Assembly (NCBI GenBank): GCA_037074705.1
Contig: JAYJMR010000015.1
Coordinates: forward strand, 540,598 to 604,597
Reading direction: 5' to 3'
DNA length: 64,000 nt
From: Zhengitettix transpicula
Taxonomy: Eukaryota > Arthropoda > Insecta > Orthoptera > Tetrigidae
The translations under genes were made by a program, and so were the position numbers. This document shows positions 41,331-52,810 of this stretch, piece by piece. The first letter of the stretch is position 1. Every line of letters starts with the position of its first letter. Under the pieces are notes generated by a model. The model was not told the DNA's origin. It was given only the letters and a program-made list of their open reading frames with translations, and ran no database searches.

Positions 41331-44300
41331 AATTTAAAATATTTTTCAACGTCTAACTGATGAATAACAAAAATGTGTACCGTATTGTTCCGTGTAAATT
41401 TAAGTGATTAAAAATATATCGATATCTTGTACACTGTTAAAATATGTAACAGATATCTCGCTAATAAAGTACAGAATCTGCATATAAATTGTGATTCGGC
41501 TATTTGTAACCTCTATGCTTGGTGTATCGTCATAATTACGCATTGCATCGCAAACAAGTAGAGATATCTAAAAAAAACATACTTTATTTTATTCAAAAAT
41601 AGATTTTAAACGAACATTTCGAGCTTTTCAGCTACATCATACAAATACTTTTTAAGAAATAGGCCCTATTTCTACTTCCGATAAAGACAAATATTTCGAA
41701 AAGTTTTATTCGTATCAAAATTCTGATTTAATAACAAATTTAAACAGTTTCGCTACATTAGGACGATTTTTTTGAGACAATTTAAAATATTTTTCAACGT
41801 CTAAGTGATGAATAACAAAAATTAACCGTATTGTTCCGTGTAAATTTATGTGATTCAAAATATATCGATATCTTGTACACTGTTAAAATATCTATCTGAT
41901 ATCTCGCTAATACAGTACAGATTCTGCATATACATTGCGATTCGGCTATTTGTAACCTCCATGCTTAGGGTAGCGTAACAATTACGCATTACATCGCAAA
42001 ACAGTAGAGATATCTAAAAAAAACAGATTTTATTTTATTCAAAATTACATTTTAAACAAACATTTCAAGCTTTTCAGCCACATCATACGAATACTTTTTA
42101 AGAAAATGGCTCTACTTCTATTTCCGATAAAGAAAAAAATTACGAAAAGTTTTATTTGTATCAGAATTCTGATTACATAAAAAATTTACTCAATTTCGCT
42201 ACATTAGGACGATTTTTTTCAGACAATTTAAAATATTTTTCAACGTCTAACTGATGAATAACAAAAATGTGTACCGTATTTTTCCGTGTAAATTTAAGTG
42301 ATTATAAATATATCGATATCTTGTACACTGTTAAAATATCTAACAGATATCTTGCTAATAAAGTACAGATTCTGCTTATACATTGCGATTCGGCTATTTG
42401 TAACCTCTATGCTTAGGGTAGCGTAACAATTACGCATTACATCGCAAAACAGTAGAGATATCTAAAAAAAACAGATTTTATTTTATTCAAAATTACATTT
42501 TAAACGAACATTTCAAGCTTTTCAGCCACATCATACGAATACTTTTAAGAAAATGGCTCAACTTCTATTTCCGATAAAGAAAAAAATTACGAAAAGTTTT
42601 ATTCGTATCAGAATTCTGATTACATAAAAAATTTACTCAATTTCGCTACATTAGGACGATTTTTTTCAGACAATTTAAAATATTTTTCAACGTCTAACTG
42701 ATGAATAACAAAAATGTGTACCGTATTGTTCCGTGTAAATTTAAGTTATTAAAAATATATCGATATCTTGTACACTGTTAAAATATGTAACAGATATCTC
42801 GCTAATAAAGTACAGAATCTGCATATAAATTGTGATTCGGCTATTTGTAACCTCTATTCTTGGAGTATCGTCATAATTACGCATTACATCGCAAAACAGT
42901 AGAGATATATAAAAAAACATACTTTATTTTATTCAAAATAACATTTGAAACAAACATTCCGAGCTTTTTAGCCGCATCATACGAATACTTTTTAAGAAAT
43001 TGCTCTACTTCTAATCCTAAAAAAAGAAATATTTCGAAAAGATTTATTCGTATTAGAATTCTGATTTCATAAAAAATTTACACATTTCCATTACATTAAG
43101 ACGAATTTATTGTGAAAACTTTAAATATTTTTGACTTCTTACTGATGAATACCAAAATTAATTAGCGTATTGTTCTGTGTAAATTTATGTGATTCAAAAT
43201 ATATTAATATCTTGTACACTGTTAACATATCTAACAGATATCTCGCTAATAAAGTACAGATTCTGTTTATACATTGCGATTCGGCTATTTGTAACCTCTA
43301 TGCTTAGGGTAGCGTAACAATTACGCATTACATCGCAAAACAGTAGAGATATCTAAAAAAACAGATTTTATTTTATTCAAAATTACATTTTAAACGAACA
43401 TTTCAAGCTTTTCAGCCACATCATACGAATACTTTTTAAGAAAATGGCTCTACTTCTATTTCCGATAAAGAAAAAAATTACGAAAAGTTTTATTCGTATC
43501 AGAATTCTGATTACATAAAAAATTTACTCAATTTCGCTACATTAGGACGATTTTTTTCAGACAATTTAAAATATTTTTCAACGTCTAAGTGATGAATAAC
43601 AAAAATTAACCGTATTGTTCCGTGTAAATTTATGTGATTCAAAATATATCGATATCTTGTACACTGTTAAAATATCTAACTGATATCTCGCTAATACAGT
43701 ACAGATTCTGCATATAAATTGTGATTCGGCTATTTGTAACCTCTATTCTTGGAGTATCGTCATAATTACGCATTACATCGCAAAACAGTAGAGATATATA
43801 AAAAAAACATACTTTAATTTATTCAAAATTACATTTGAAACCAACATTCCGAGCTTTTTAGCCACATCATAAGAATACTTTTTAAGAAAATGGCACTACT
43901 TCTAATCCTGAAAAAGAGAAATATTTCGAAAAGTTTTATTCGTATTAGAATTCTGATTTCATAAAAAATTTACGCATTTCCATTACATTAAGACGAATTT
44001 ATTGTGAAAACTTTAAATATTTTTGAACTTCTTACTGATGAATACCAAAATTATTTAGCGTATTGTTCTGTGTAAATTTATGTGATTCAAAATATATTGA
44101 TATCTTGTACACTGTTAACATATCTAACAGATATCTTGCTAATAAAGTACAGATTCTGCATATACATTGCGATTCGGCTATTTGTAACCTCCATGCTTAG
44201 GGTAGCGTAACAATTACGCATTACATCGCAAAACAGTAGAGATATCTAAAAAAAACAGATTTTATTTTATTCAAAATTACATTTTAAACAAACATTTCAA

Positions 44301-44590
44301 GCTTTTCAGCCACATCATACGAATACTTTTTAAGAAAATGGCTCTACTTCTATTTCCGATAAAGAAAAAAATTACGAAAAGTTTTATTCGTATCAGAATT
44401 CTGATTACATAAAAAATTTACTCAATTTCGCTACATTAGGACGATTTTTTTCAGACAATTTAAAATATTTTTCAACGTCTAACTGATGAATAACAAAAAT
44501 GTGTACCGTATTTTTCCGTGTAAATTTAAGTGATTAAAAATATATCGATATCTTGTACACTGTTAAAATATGTAACAGATATCTCGCTAA
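41331..44590 (+). repeat. A/B satellite segment with a run of four B monomers
   Basis: Anchors 41,381 B, 41,827 B, 42,274 B, 42,722 B, 43,166 A, 43,611 B, 44,059 A and 44,507 B. The sequence is mosaic. The monomer near 41,827 has a B-type left half joined to an A-type right half (CTTAGGGTAGCG near 41,965), and the monomer near 42,274 switches the same way. The CAGATTTTATTTTATTC variant of the 4-monomer unit persists throughout. Confidence 0.82.
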
Positions 44591-45525
44591 TAAAGTACAG
44601 ATTCTGCATATAACTTGCTGATTCGGCTATTTGTAAGTTTTATGCTTAGGGTTTCTTCAAAAATACGCATTGCTTTGCAAAACAGTAGAGATATCTAAAA
44701 TAAACATACTTTATTTTATTCAAAATTACATTTAAACTAACATTCCGAGCATTTTAGCCACATCATACGATACTTTTTTAGAAAAAGGCTCTACTTCTAT
44801 TTCTGATATAGAAAAATATTTGGAAAAGTTTTATTCGTATCAGAATTCTGATTACATAAAAAATTTACTCAATTTCGCTACATTAGGGCGATTTTTTTGA
44901 GACAATTTGAAATATGATTCAACGTCTAACTGATGACTAAAAAAAATATTTTCGGTATTGTTCCGTGTAAATTTATGTGATTATAAAAATATCGATATGT
45001 TGTACACTGTTAAGCTATCTAACAGATATCTCGCTAATAAAGTACAGATTTTGCGTGTACGTTGCGTATGGGCTATTTGTAAGTTTTATGCTTAGTGTTT
45101 CGTCAGAATTACGCATTGCATCGCATCGCAACGCAAAAACCTCAGTACCTAGGTTAGATCGCAAACAAGTAAAGAGATTTAAAAAAACTTACTTTATTTT
45201 AATCATAATTACATTTAAAACGAAGTTTTTGAGCTTCTTAACTATATTATTAGAATAATTTTTTAAATAATTGCTCATTTACTAATCCCAATAAAGAAAA
45301 AGATTTCAAAAAGTTTTCATGGTATCAAAATTCTAAATTCATAATAAATTTATTAATTTTACGAAATTAAGAAGTTTTATTCAAAAAATTTATAAAATTT
45401 AGGACTTCTTACTGATGAATAACTAAAATGTGTACCATATAGATACGTGTTAATTTTGGTGATTATAAAATTATCGATATCTTGAACACTGTTAAGATAT
45501 TTATCTGAAAACTCGCAAATAAAGT
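44590..45525 (+). repeat. Diverged right edge of the main satellite array
   Basis: From ~44,590 the monomers accumulate substitutions absent from the array interior, such as TTTGTAAGTTTTATGC, GTTTCTTC or GTTTCGTC, and GTGTACGTTGCG. Within the penultimate monomer, around 45,121-45,140, a short duplicated GCATCGC-like tract leads into AACCTCAGTACCTAGGTT, the diagnostic of the old monomers at 48,655-52,473. The final piece, 45,140-45,525, closely matches 51,482-51,765. The satellite ends at ~45,525 in mid-monomer. Confidence 0.85.
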
Positions 45526-46330
45526 TATTTTTTACATCTTATTACAAGTTTATACCACGTGATTCTGCAAGGAAAAACGCTCGAGATCGCCTGAACCTGC
45601 AATCCCACAAAATTAAATGGAAAACAACAACTGCTATCGGATTAATTCGAGAAAAGGAAACCTCCACTTGACTTTGAAATGCAAACAAACTTCCCAACAA
45701 GAAATAAAGTAATGCTTAAACTCACGTGTCAAAATTTCTGCTATTGCTGATGAAACAGCTTAGTTAACTGCGTTTCGCCGCACGCGAGGCAAGTTTCCAA
45801 TTGAACAACGGCGTGACGAAGGAAAACAACACACTGGTGGTGAAACCTCACACGACCCCCCCATCCCGACTTCAGCCCCATTACGTGCAAAAATACATCA
45901 ACGACGTCACGTTTACGCTTATTTTTATTTGAATGAGTTCAAACGTGTATTGACTTAGGAGTTATTAGACCAATACTTTAATACCAATCCGAAAAACAAT
46001 TAATTATTTTTTTATGTTATCCAACTTTTAAAATTATGTACTGAAGCCTAAAGTGAACCTTCCGAGAGTAAGTTTTAAGGTCATAAAAAATAAAATGCGT
46101 TCCAGGAAAAGTTGAAATAAAGTGGCGTTTTCATAAGCATCCGTGATATTGGTACCAATACGTGATGATTTTAAACTAAAATTTAAATATTTTTTTCGAA
46201 ATTTTTCTCAAAGTTATACGTCTTGATCACCGAAATGAACCTCCCGAGGGTAAATTTTAAGATTGTAATAGAAATGCACGCTAGGGTATGTTAAAGATTC
46301 GGAAAAAAATGAATATTTGGAACAATGAAA
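45526..46330. other. Intervening unique sequence with a GC-richer stretch
   Basis: I recognise no gene here. From ~45,545 to 45,930 the base composition is clearly higher in G+C than the surrounding satellite. It contains CpG-bearing segments such as TTTCGCCGCACGCGAGG near 45,773 and a C-rich run near 45,855. From ~46,045 a pair of related segments, about 175 bp apart, shares GTGAACCTTCCGAGAG or ATGAACCTCCCGAGGG and TTTTAAGGTCAT or TTTTAAGATTGT. The second of these runs into the tandem repeat that follows. It may be part of a decayed mobile element, but I see no diagnostic terminus. Confidence 0.5.
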
Positions 46331-48654
46331 GCAAAAGTTAAAAAAAAACAGCTATATCTCCTAAACGGTGGCCTTATCGATCTGCGGTCAACGTTATTGT
46401 GTTCAGCGTGGCGGCTTCATTGGGGACAGATACCTAATTCTCGCCAAAAGGCGAAGCCTTGGAAGAAAAAAAAATTGAAATAACAGCTGCATTAATGGAT
46501 CTGCGGTCAACGACATGGTGTTCACCGTGGACGTTACTTTGGGGATAGTGCCTAGTTGTCGCGAAAAGTACAGAATCTGGATGATGATTGAATATTTAGA
46601 AGAATAAGAGCAAGATTTAATAAATAACTGAAAAACAGCTATATCCCCTAAACGGTCTACAGAATTGTAATAAACATGGCCGCTTCTATGGGGATAGATA
46701 CCTAATTCTCGCGAAAAGACGAAGATTCGGTTTAATAAGTGCAATTTTTGAAAAATAAAACAAAAATACAACTATAAATATTAAACTGCTGCAGTTATCG
46801 ATCTGCCAAAAACTACTTTGTATTCGGGCATGCCGCTTCTGTTGAGATAAATACATAATTCTCACTGAAAGACGATGATTCGAAAGAAAATAAACATTTC
46901 GAAGAATAAGAGCAAAATTTTTTTTAATAAACCTGAAAAAATACTATATGACCTAAACAACTGCAGTTACCGATGTGCGGTCAACGGCTTAGTGTTCAGC
47001 GTTGCCGCTTCTATTGGGATAGGTACGTATTTGTCGCGAAAATAAAAATTTGGAACATTATTTAAAAAACAGAAAAACAACTATATTTCGTAAACTTCTG
47101 CAGTTATCGATCAGCCATCAACTACATTGTAATCGGCGTGGCCGCTTCTATAGGTAAAAATATATAAATCTCACTAAAACACGCAGATTCGAAAAAAAAT
47201 GAACTTTTGGAACAATAAGTGCAGAATTTGAAAAACAAACCTGAAAAACAGATATATCTTCTAAAGGGCGGCTGTTTTATTTCTGCGGTCTACTAAATTG
47301 TGTTCTGCTAGGTCGCTTCTATGGGGATAGATACCTAATTTTATGCCAGAAGAATAATTTACGGGAAAAAATTGAATATTAAGGAAAATAAAACAAGATT
47401 TAAAGAATACGGAAAAACAGATATATCCCTTACACGGCTGCAATTATCAATATGCAGTCAACAGATATTTGTTCAGCGTGGTCGATTGTAATGGGATAGA
47501 TAACTAACTATCGCGAAAGACGATGATTTGGAAGAATAAAAGCAATATTTAAAAATAACAGAAAAAGAACTATATCACATTAACTGCTGCAGTTATCCAT
47601 CTGCAAACATCAACATTGTAATCGGCGTGGCAGTTTCTAGTAGGATAAATACATAATTCTCGTGAGAAGAAGAAGTTACGGAACGTAATTGAATATTTAG
47701 AAGAATAAGAGCAAGAGTTAAAAAAAATATTAGAAAAAAGCTATATCCCCTAAACGGCTGCAGGTATTGATCTACGGTCAACAAAATAGTGTTAAGCGTG
47801 GCCGCTTCAATGGGGATAAATACCGAGTTCTCGCAAAAAAACTTAGATTTTGAAGTATAAAAGCAATAATGAAAAAAAACAGAGAAATAGCTATATCCAC
47901 TAAACGGCTGAAGTTATTGATTTGCGGTTAACAGAATTGTGTTCGGCGTGGCCGACTGTATGAGGATAGATACCTAATTCTCGTGAAAAAACCTAGATTT
48001 TGAAGTATAAAAGCAATAATGAAAAAAACCAGAGAAATAGCTATATCCACTAAACGGCTGCAGTTATTGATTTGCGGTCAACAGAATTGTGTTCGGCGTG
48101 GCCGACTGTATGAGGATAGACACCTAATTCTGGAGAAAAGACGAAGATTTGGAAGAATAAGAGCAAAAATTTAAAAAACATAAAAGCAGCTATATTAAAT
48201 TAAAGGCTGCAGTTATCGTCGTGCCAACAACGAATTTTTATTAAGAAAGCCCCTTGTATCAGCAAAGATACTAAATTCTCGCGAAATAAGGAAGATTTAG
48301 AAAAAAAATTAAAATTTAGAAGAATAATAAAAAAAAAATATACTCTTAAAAACAGGTATGTGTCCTAAACGGCTGCTATTATCGATCTGCGGTCAACAAA
48401 ATTTTGTCCAGCGTGGCGCCCCATATAAGGATAGATACCTAATTGACGCGAAAAGACGTAGATTCCGAAGAAAAATGAATATTTGCAAGAATAAGGGCAA
48501 AAGTTAAAAAAAAGCTATATTTCCAAAACGTATGCAGTTATAGATCTGCGGTCCTTTTCTTTGTGTTCAGCGAGGCAGCTTATATCCGGACAACTACCTC
48601 TTTTCGCAAAATAACGAAGATTTAGACGAAAACTGAAATTCAGACGAGTAAGAA
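46330..48654 (+). repeat. Degenerate tandem repeat, ~150-170-bp unit, ~15 copies
   Basis: This family is unrelated to the 447-bp satellite. Each unit has an A-rich half (around AGAATAAGAGCAAAATTTAA), then CAGCTATATCCCCTAAACGG, a TGCAGTTATCGATCTGCGGT block, GCGTGGCCGCTTCTATGGGG and GATACCTAATTCTCGCGAAA. I place the last motif at about 46,426, 46,542, 46,691, 46,843, 47,015, 47,151, 47,323, 47,493, 47,641, 47,812, 47,962, 48,111, 48,262, 48,428 and 48,577. Spacings cluster near 150 and 170 bp. Units are strongly diverged except 47,836-47,983 and 47,984-48,135, which are almost identical and mark a recent duplication. The 122-codon frame on the minus strand (46,403-46,771) spans units and is not a gene. 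Confidence 0.88.
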
Positions 48655-51600
48655 AAATTAAATTTAAAAATATTTAAAACATTTTTGAACTTCTTACTGA
48701 TAAATAACTAAAATGTTTACCGTATTGTTCCATGTAAATTATAATGATTATAAAATTATCGATTTCTTGAACACTGTTAAAATATCTATCAGAAAACTCG
48801 CAAATAACGTTCTTTCTCTGCATTTCCATTGCAATTCGACTATTTGTTACCTCTATACCTAGGTTACACTCAAAACTACGCATTATAACGCAAACAAGTA
48901 GAGATATCTAAAAAAAAATTACTTTATTTTCATCAAAATTACATTTTAAACAAAGTTTCTGAAATTTTTAACTATAACATACGAAATTTTTTTATAAAAA
49001 ATTGCTCTATTACTAAACCTGATAAGGAAAAAGATTTCGAAAAGTTTTCTTTGAATCAGCATTCCGATCTCATAAAATGTTTTCTCATTTTCAGTACTTT
49101 TAGACGTATTTATGAGAAAATATAAAACATTTTTGATTTTCTAACTGATGGATAACTAAAATGTTTACGAAATTGTTCCTGGTAAATTTTGGTGATAATA
49201 AATTTATCGATATATTTAACATTTTTAAGATATCTTTTAAAAACTCCCTAATAAAGTTATTTCTCTCTATTTACATTGCGATTCAACTGTTTATAACCTC
49301 TATACCTAGGTAATACTCAAAATTACGCATTTTTCACGCAACCCAGTACTGATATCTAAAATGTAACTGTATTTTAATCAAAATTACAATTTTAACAAAT
49401 ATATCATATATCATACGAATATATATGTTTTTAAAATTGCCCAATTTAAAACCTTATACAGAAAAAGATTTCGAAAAGTTTTCTACGTATCAGCATTCTG
49501 ATTTCATAACAAGTTTAAACATTTACAGTACTTTGAGACGTATTTATGAGAAAATTGAAAAAATTTTTGGGCTTCTAGCAGATGAATAACTAAAATGTTT
49601 AGAAATTGTTCCTGGTAAATTTTCGTGATTATAAATTTATCGATATCTTTGACATTGTTACGATATCTGTCTGAAAACTTCCTAATAAAATTATTTCTCT
49701 CCATTTACATTGCGATTCAACTGTTTATAACCTCTATACCTAGGTAATACTCAAAACTACGCATTTTATCGCAAACCAGTAGAGATATCAAAAAGAAAAT
49801 TAATTTATTTTAATCAAAATTACATTTTAAATTAGGATTCTGAGCTTTTTTACTAAATCATACGAATATTTTTTCTATAAAAATTTTGTTTCTAATCCTG
49901 ATAAAGAAAATTATTTCGAAAAGTTCTCTTCGTATCAACATTCTGAATTCGTAAATTTTTTTATCAATATTAGTACATTCGGACGTTTTTTTGAGAAAAT
50001 TTAAAATATTTTTGAATTTCTTACAAATATGTAACTAAAATGTTTACCGTAGATTATTATGATTATAAAATTATCGATTTCTGGAACACTGATAAAATAT
50101 CTATCAGAAAACTCGCAAATAACGTTCTTCCTGTGCATTTAGATTGCAATTCGACTACTTAAAACCTCTATACCTAGGTTATATCGCAAACCAGTAGTGA
50201 TAATTAAAAAAAACTCACTTTATTTTTATCAAAATTACATTTTAAACGAAGTTTCTAAGTTTCTTAACTATATCATACGAATATTTTTTAAAATATTGCT
50301 ATTTTACTAATCTCAATAAAGAAAAATATTTCGAAAAGTTTTCAACGTATAAACATTCTAAATTCATAATACATTTATTCATTTTACGAAATTAAGAAGT
50401 TTTTTTTCAGAAAATTTATAATATTTTTGAACTTCTTACAGATGAATAACTAAAATGTGTACTGTATAGTTAGGTGTAAATTTTGGTGATTCAAAAACTA
50501 TCGATATCTTGAACACTGTTAAGATATTTATCTGAATACTCGCAAATAAAGTTCTTTCATTCATTAACATTGCAATTAGACTACTTTTAACATGTATACC
50601 TACGTAATAGTCAAAACTACGCATTATATCGCAAACCAAGAGACATATCTAAAAAAACTTAATTTATTTTTATCAAAATTACATTTTAAACCAAGATTCT
50701 AAACTTTTTAACTACATCATACGAATATTTTTTTAAAAAAATTGCTCTATTTTTCTAAACCCGATACAGAAAAATATTTACAAAAGTTTTCTTCGTATCA
50801 GAATTTTTATTTCATAACAATTTATGTCATTTTCAGTACTTTTAGACGTATTTATGAGAAAATTAAAAATATTTTTCATCTTCTAAGTGATGAATAATGA
50901 AAATGTTTACGAAATTGTTCCTGGTAAATTTTGGTGATTATAAACTTATCGATATCTTTAACATTTTTAAGATATCTTTCAAAAACTCCCTAATAAAGTT
51001 ATTTCTCTCTATTTACATTGCGATTCGACTATTTATAACCTCTATAATTATGTAATACTCAAAACTACGCATTTTATCGCAAACCAGTAGATTTATCAAA
51101 AATAAAATTACTTTATTTTAATCAAAATTACATTTTAAATTAAGATTCTGAGCTTTTTTACTACATCATATGAATAATTTTTCTATAAAATTCTTGTTTC
51201 TAATCGTGATAAAGAAAATTATTTCGAAAAGTTCTCTTCGTATCATCATTCTGAATTCGTATAAAATTTACTCAATTTTAGTACATTCGGACGGCTTTTT
51301 GAGAAAATTTAAAATATTTTTGATCTTTTTACAAATAAGTAACTGAAATGTTTACTGTATTGTTCCGTGTAAATTATGATGATTTAAAAATTATCGACTT
51401 ATAGAACACTGTTAAAATATCTATCAGAAAACTTGCAAATAACGTTTTACTCTGTATTTACATTGCAATTAGACTACTTGAAACCTCAGTACCTAGGTTA
51501 CATCGCAAACTTGTAGAGATATTTAAAAAAACTTACTTTATTTTAATCATAGTTACATTTTAAACGAAGTTTTTGAGCTTCTTAACTACTTCATCCGAAT

Positions 51601-52473
51601 ATTTTTTTAAAAAAATGCCCTTTTACTAATCCCAATAAAGAAAAATATTACGAAAAGTTTTCATCGTATCAAAATTCTAAATTCATAATAAATTTATTAA
51701 TTTCACGAAATTAAGAAGTTTTATTGAGAAAATTTATTAAATTTAGTACTCCTAACAGATGAATAACTAAAATGTTTAGAAATTGTTCCTGGTAAATTTT
51801 CGTGATTGTAAAATTATCGACATCTTTGACATCGTTAAGATATCTTTCTGAAAACTTCCTAATAAAGGTATTTCTCTCCATTTACATTGCGATTCAACTG
51901 TTTATAACCTCTATACCTAGGTAATACTCAAAACTACGCATTTTATCGCAAACCAGTAGAGATATCAAAAAGAAAATTAATTTATTTTAATCAAAATTAC
52001 ATTTTAAATTAGGATTCTGAGCTTTTTTACTAAATCATACGAATATTTTTTCTATAATAATGTTGTTTCTAATCCTGATAAAGAAAATTATTTCGAAATT
52101 TCTCTTCGTATCAAAATTCTGAATTCGTAAAAATTTTACTCAATATTAGTACATTCGGAAATTTTTTTGAGAAAATTTAAAATATTTTTGAATTTCTTAC
52201 AAATATGTAACTAAAATGTTTACCGTAGTATATGATGATTATAAAATTATCGATTTCTGGAACACTGTTAAAATATCTATCAGAAAACTCGCAAATAACG
52301 TTCTTTCTGTGCATTTAGATTGCAATTCGACTACTTGAAACCTCTATACCTAGGTTATATCGCAAACCAGTAGAGATATCTAAAAAAACTCACTTTATTT
52401 TTATCAAAATTACATTTTAAACAAAGTTTCTGAGCTTCTTAACTATATCATACGAATATTTTTTAAAATATTG
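48655..52473 (+). repeat. Old, diverged array of the 447-bp satellite, 9 monomers
   Basis: The same family and orientation as the main array, with anchor positions at about 48,720, 49,170, 49,603, 50,047, 50,463, 50,912, 51,357, 51,780 and 52,222. Spacings are more variable (416-450 bp) than in the main array. Typical old variants are ACCTAGGTAATACTC, GTTCCTGGTAAATTTT and AAAACTCCCTAATAAAG. Two monomers (near 50,047 and 52,222) share a short deletion that removes the anchor CGTATTGTTCC. A ~700-bp piece at 49,590-50,290 recurs at 51,765-52,460 (offset ~2,174 bp), so this array also has multi-monomer duplication. The array ends in mid-monomer at ~52,473. Confidence 0.9.
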
Positions 52474-52810
52474 GCAACAAACATACCTCCAAATTTCTTC
52501 TTAAATATACTCCTTCAGTACTGCAGGATGTAATTGTCCTTCTGTCTTCGGACATTACCAAAGATTAAATTGATGAAATTCTTAGCTAGATTCACAATGT
52601 AAACAAATGGTCACCATATTAGTCACTAATATGCTAATATGGCACGAAAATCAAATTACATTCTGCAAAGATCATAAAGAATTCGTATTGTTTTTTTATT
52701 ATCATTCGATGGACTATTGATAGATAAAATTATACTTTTGAGTCAATGAAAATATTTCTGCTTTATTACATTAAGGAAAAAGGAACTATTTCGATTAACA
52801 TGTTTAAATA
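52474..52810 (-). mobile_element. Fragment of the 5' region of a Helitron-like element
   Basis: This segment aligns in the same orientation with 61,400-61,715. Shared stretches include CAGACATTAC or CGGACATTAC, AAAGATTA, TGATGAAATT, CACAATGTA, AATATG then CACGAAAAT, TTCGTATTGTTT and AAAATTATACTTTT followed by TTTATT. At 61.4-61.7 kb this sequence lies ~290-605 bp inside the 5' end of the minus-strand element. Here it directly abuts old satellite on the left and the interior of a minisatellite unit on the right. It is therefore a rearranged or truncated fragment, not an intact end. Confidence 0.72.

Larger units (their letters stand above)
1..45525 (+). repeat. Main satellite array, ~447-bp monomer, ~101 copies
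   Basis: A head-to-tail tandem array fills this span without any inverted monomer that I can find. Using the conserved motif CGTATTG (or its variants) as an anchor, I located 101 anchors between 138 and 45,434. Nearly all spacings are 440-450 bp; the exceptions are four places where an extra ~144 bp is present. Conserved blocks in each monomer include ATCGATATCTTGTACACTGT or its A-type equivalent, GCGATTCGGC or GTGATTCGGC, and TTCGAAAAGTTTTATTCGTA. Monomers fall into two subfamilies. Type A has GCGTATTGTTCTGTG, TTAACATATCTAACAG and CTTAGGGTAGCG. Type B has CCGTATTGTTCCGTG, TTAAAATATCTAACTG and CTTGGAGTATCGTC. The array has no coding potential; it is most likely centromeric or pericentromeric satellite, though the sequence alone cannot show centromere function. 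The array runs off the left edge of the window. Confidence 0.97.

Noticed and set aside
1..45525. CRISPR-like or phage-like direct repeats
   Set aside because: Repeats of 447 bp without unique spacers, in AT-rich eukaryotic sequence, are satellite DNA.
1..45525. CENP-B-box-like motif in the monomer
   Set aside because: GCGATTCGGC and neighbouring sequence share only a few bases with the CENP-B box. No full match was seen, so a centromere-protein site cannot be claimed.
46403..46771. 122-codon minus-strand frame as a gene
   Set aside because: It spans two to three units of the degenerate 150-170-bp repeat and is not kept open in the other units.
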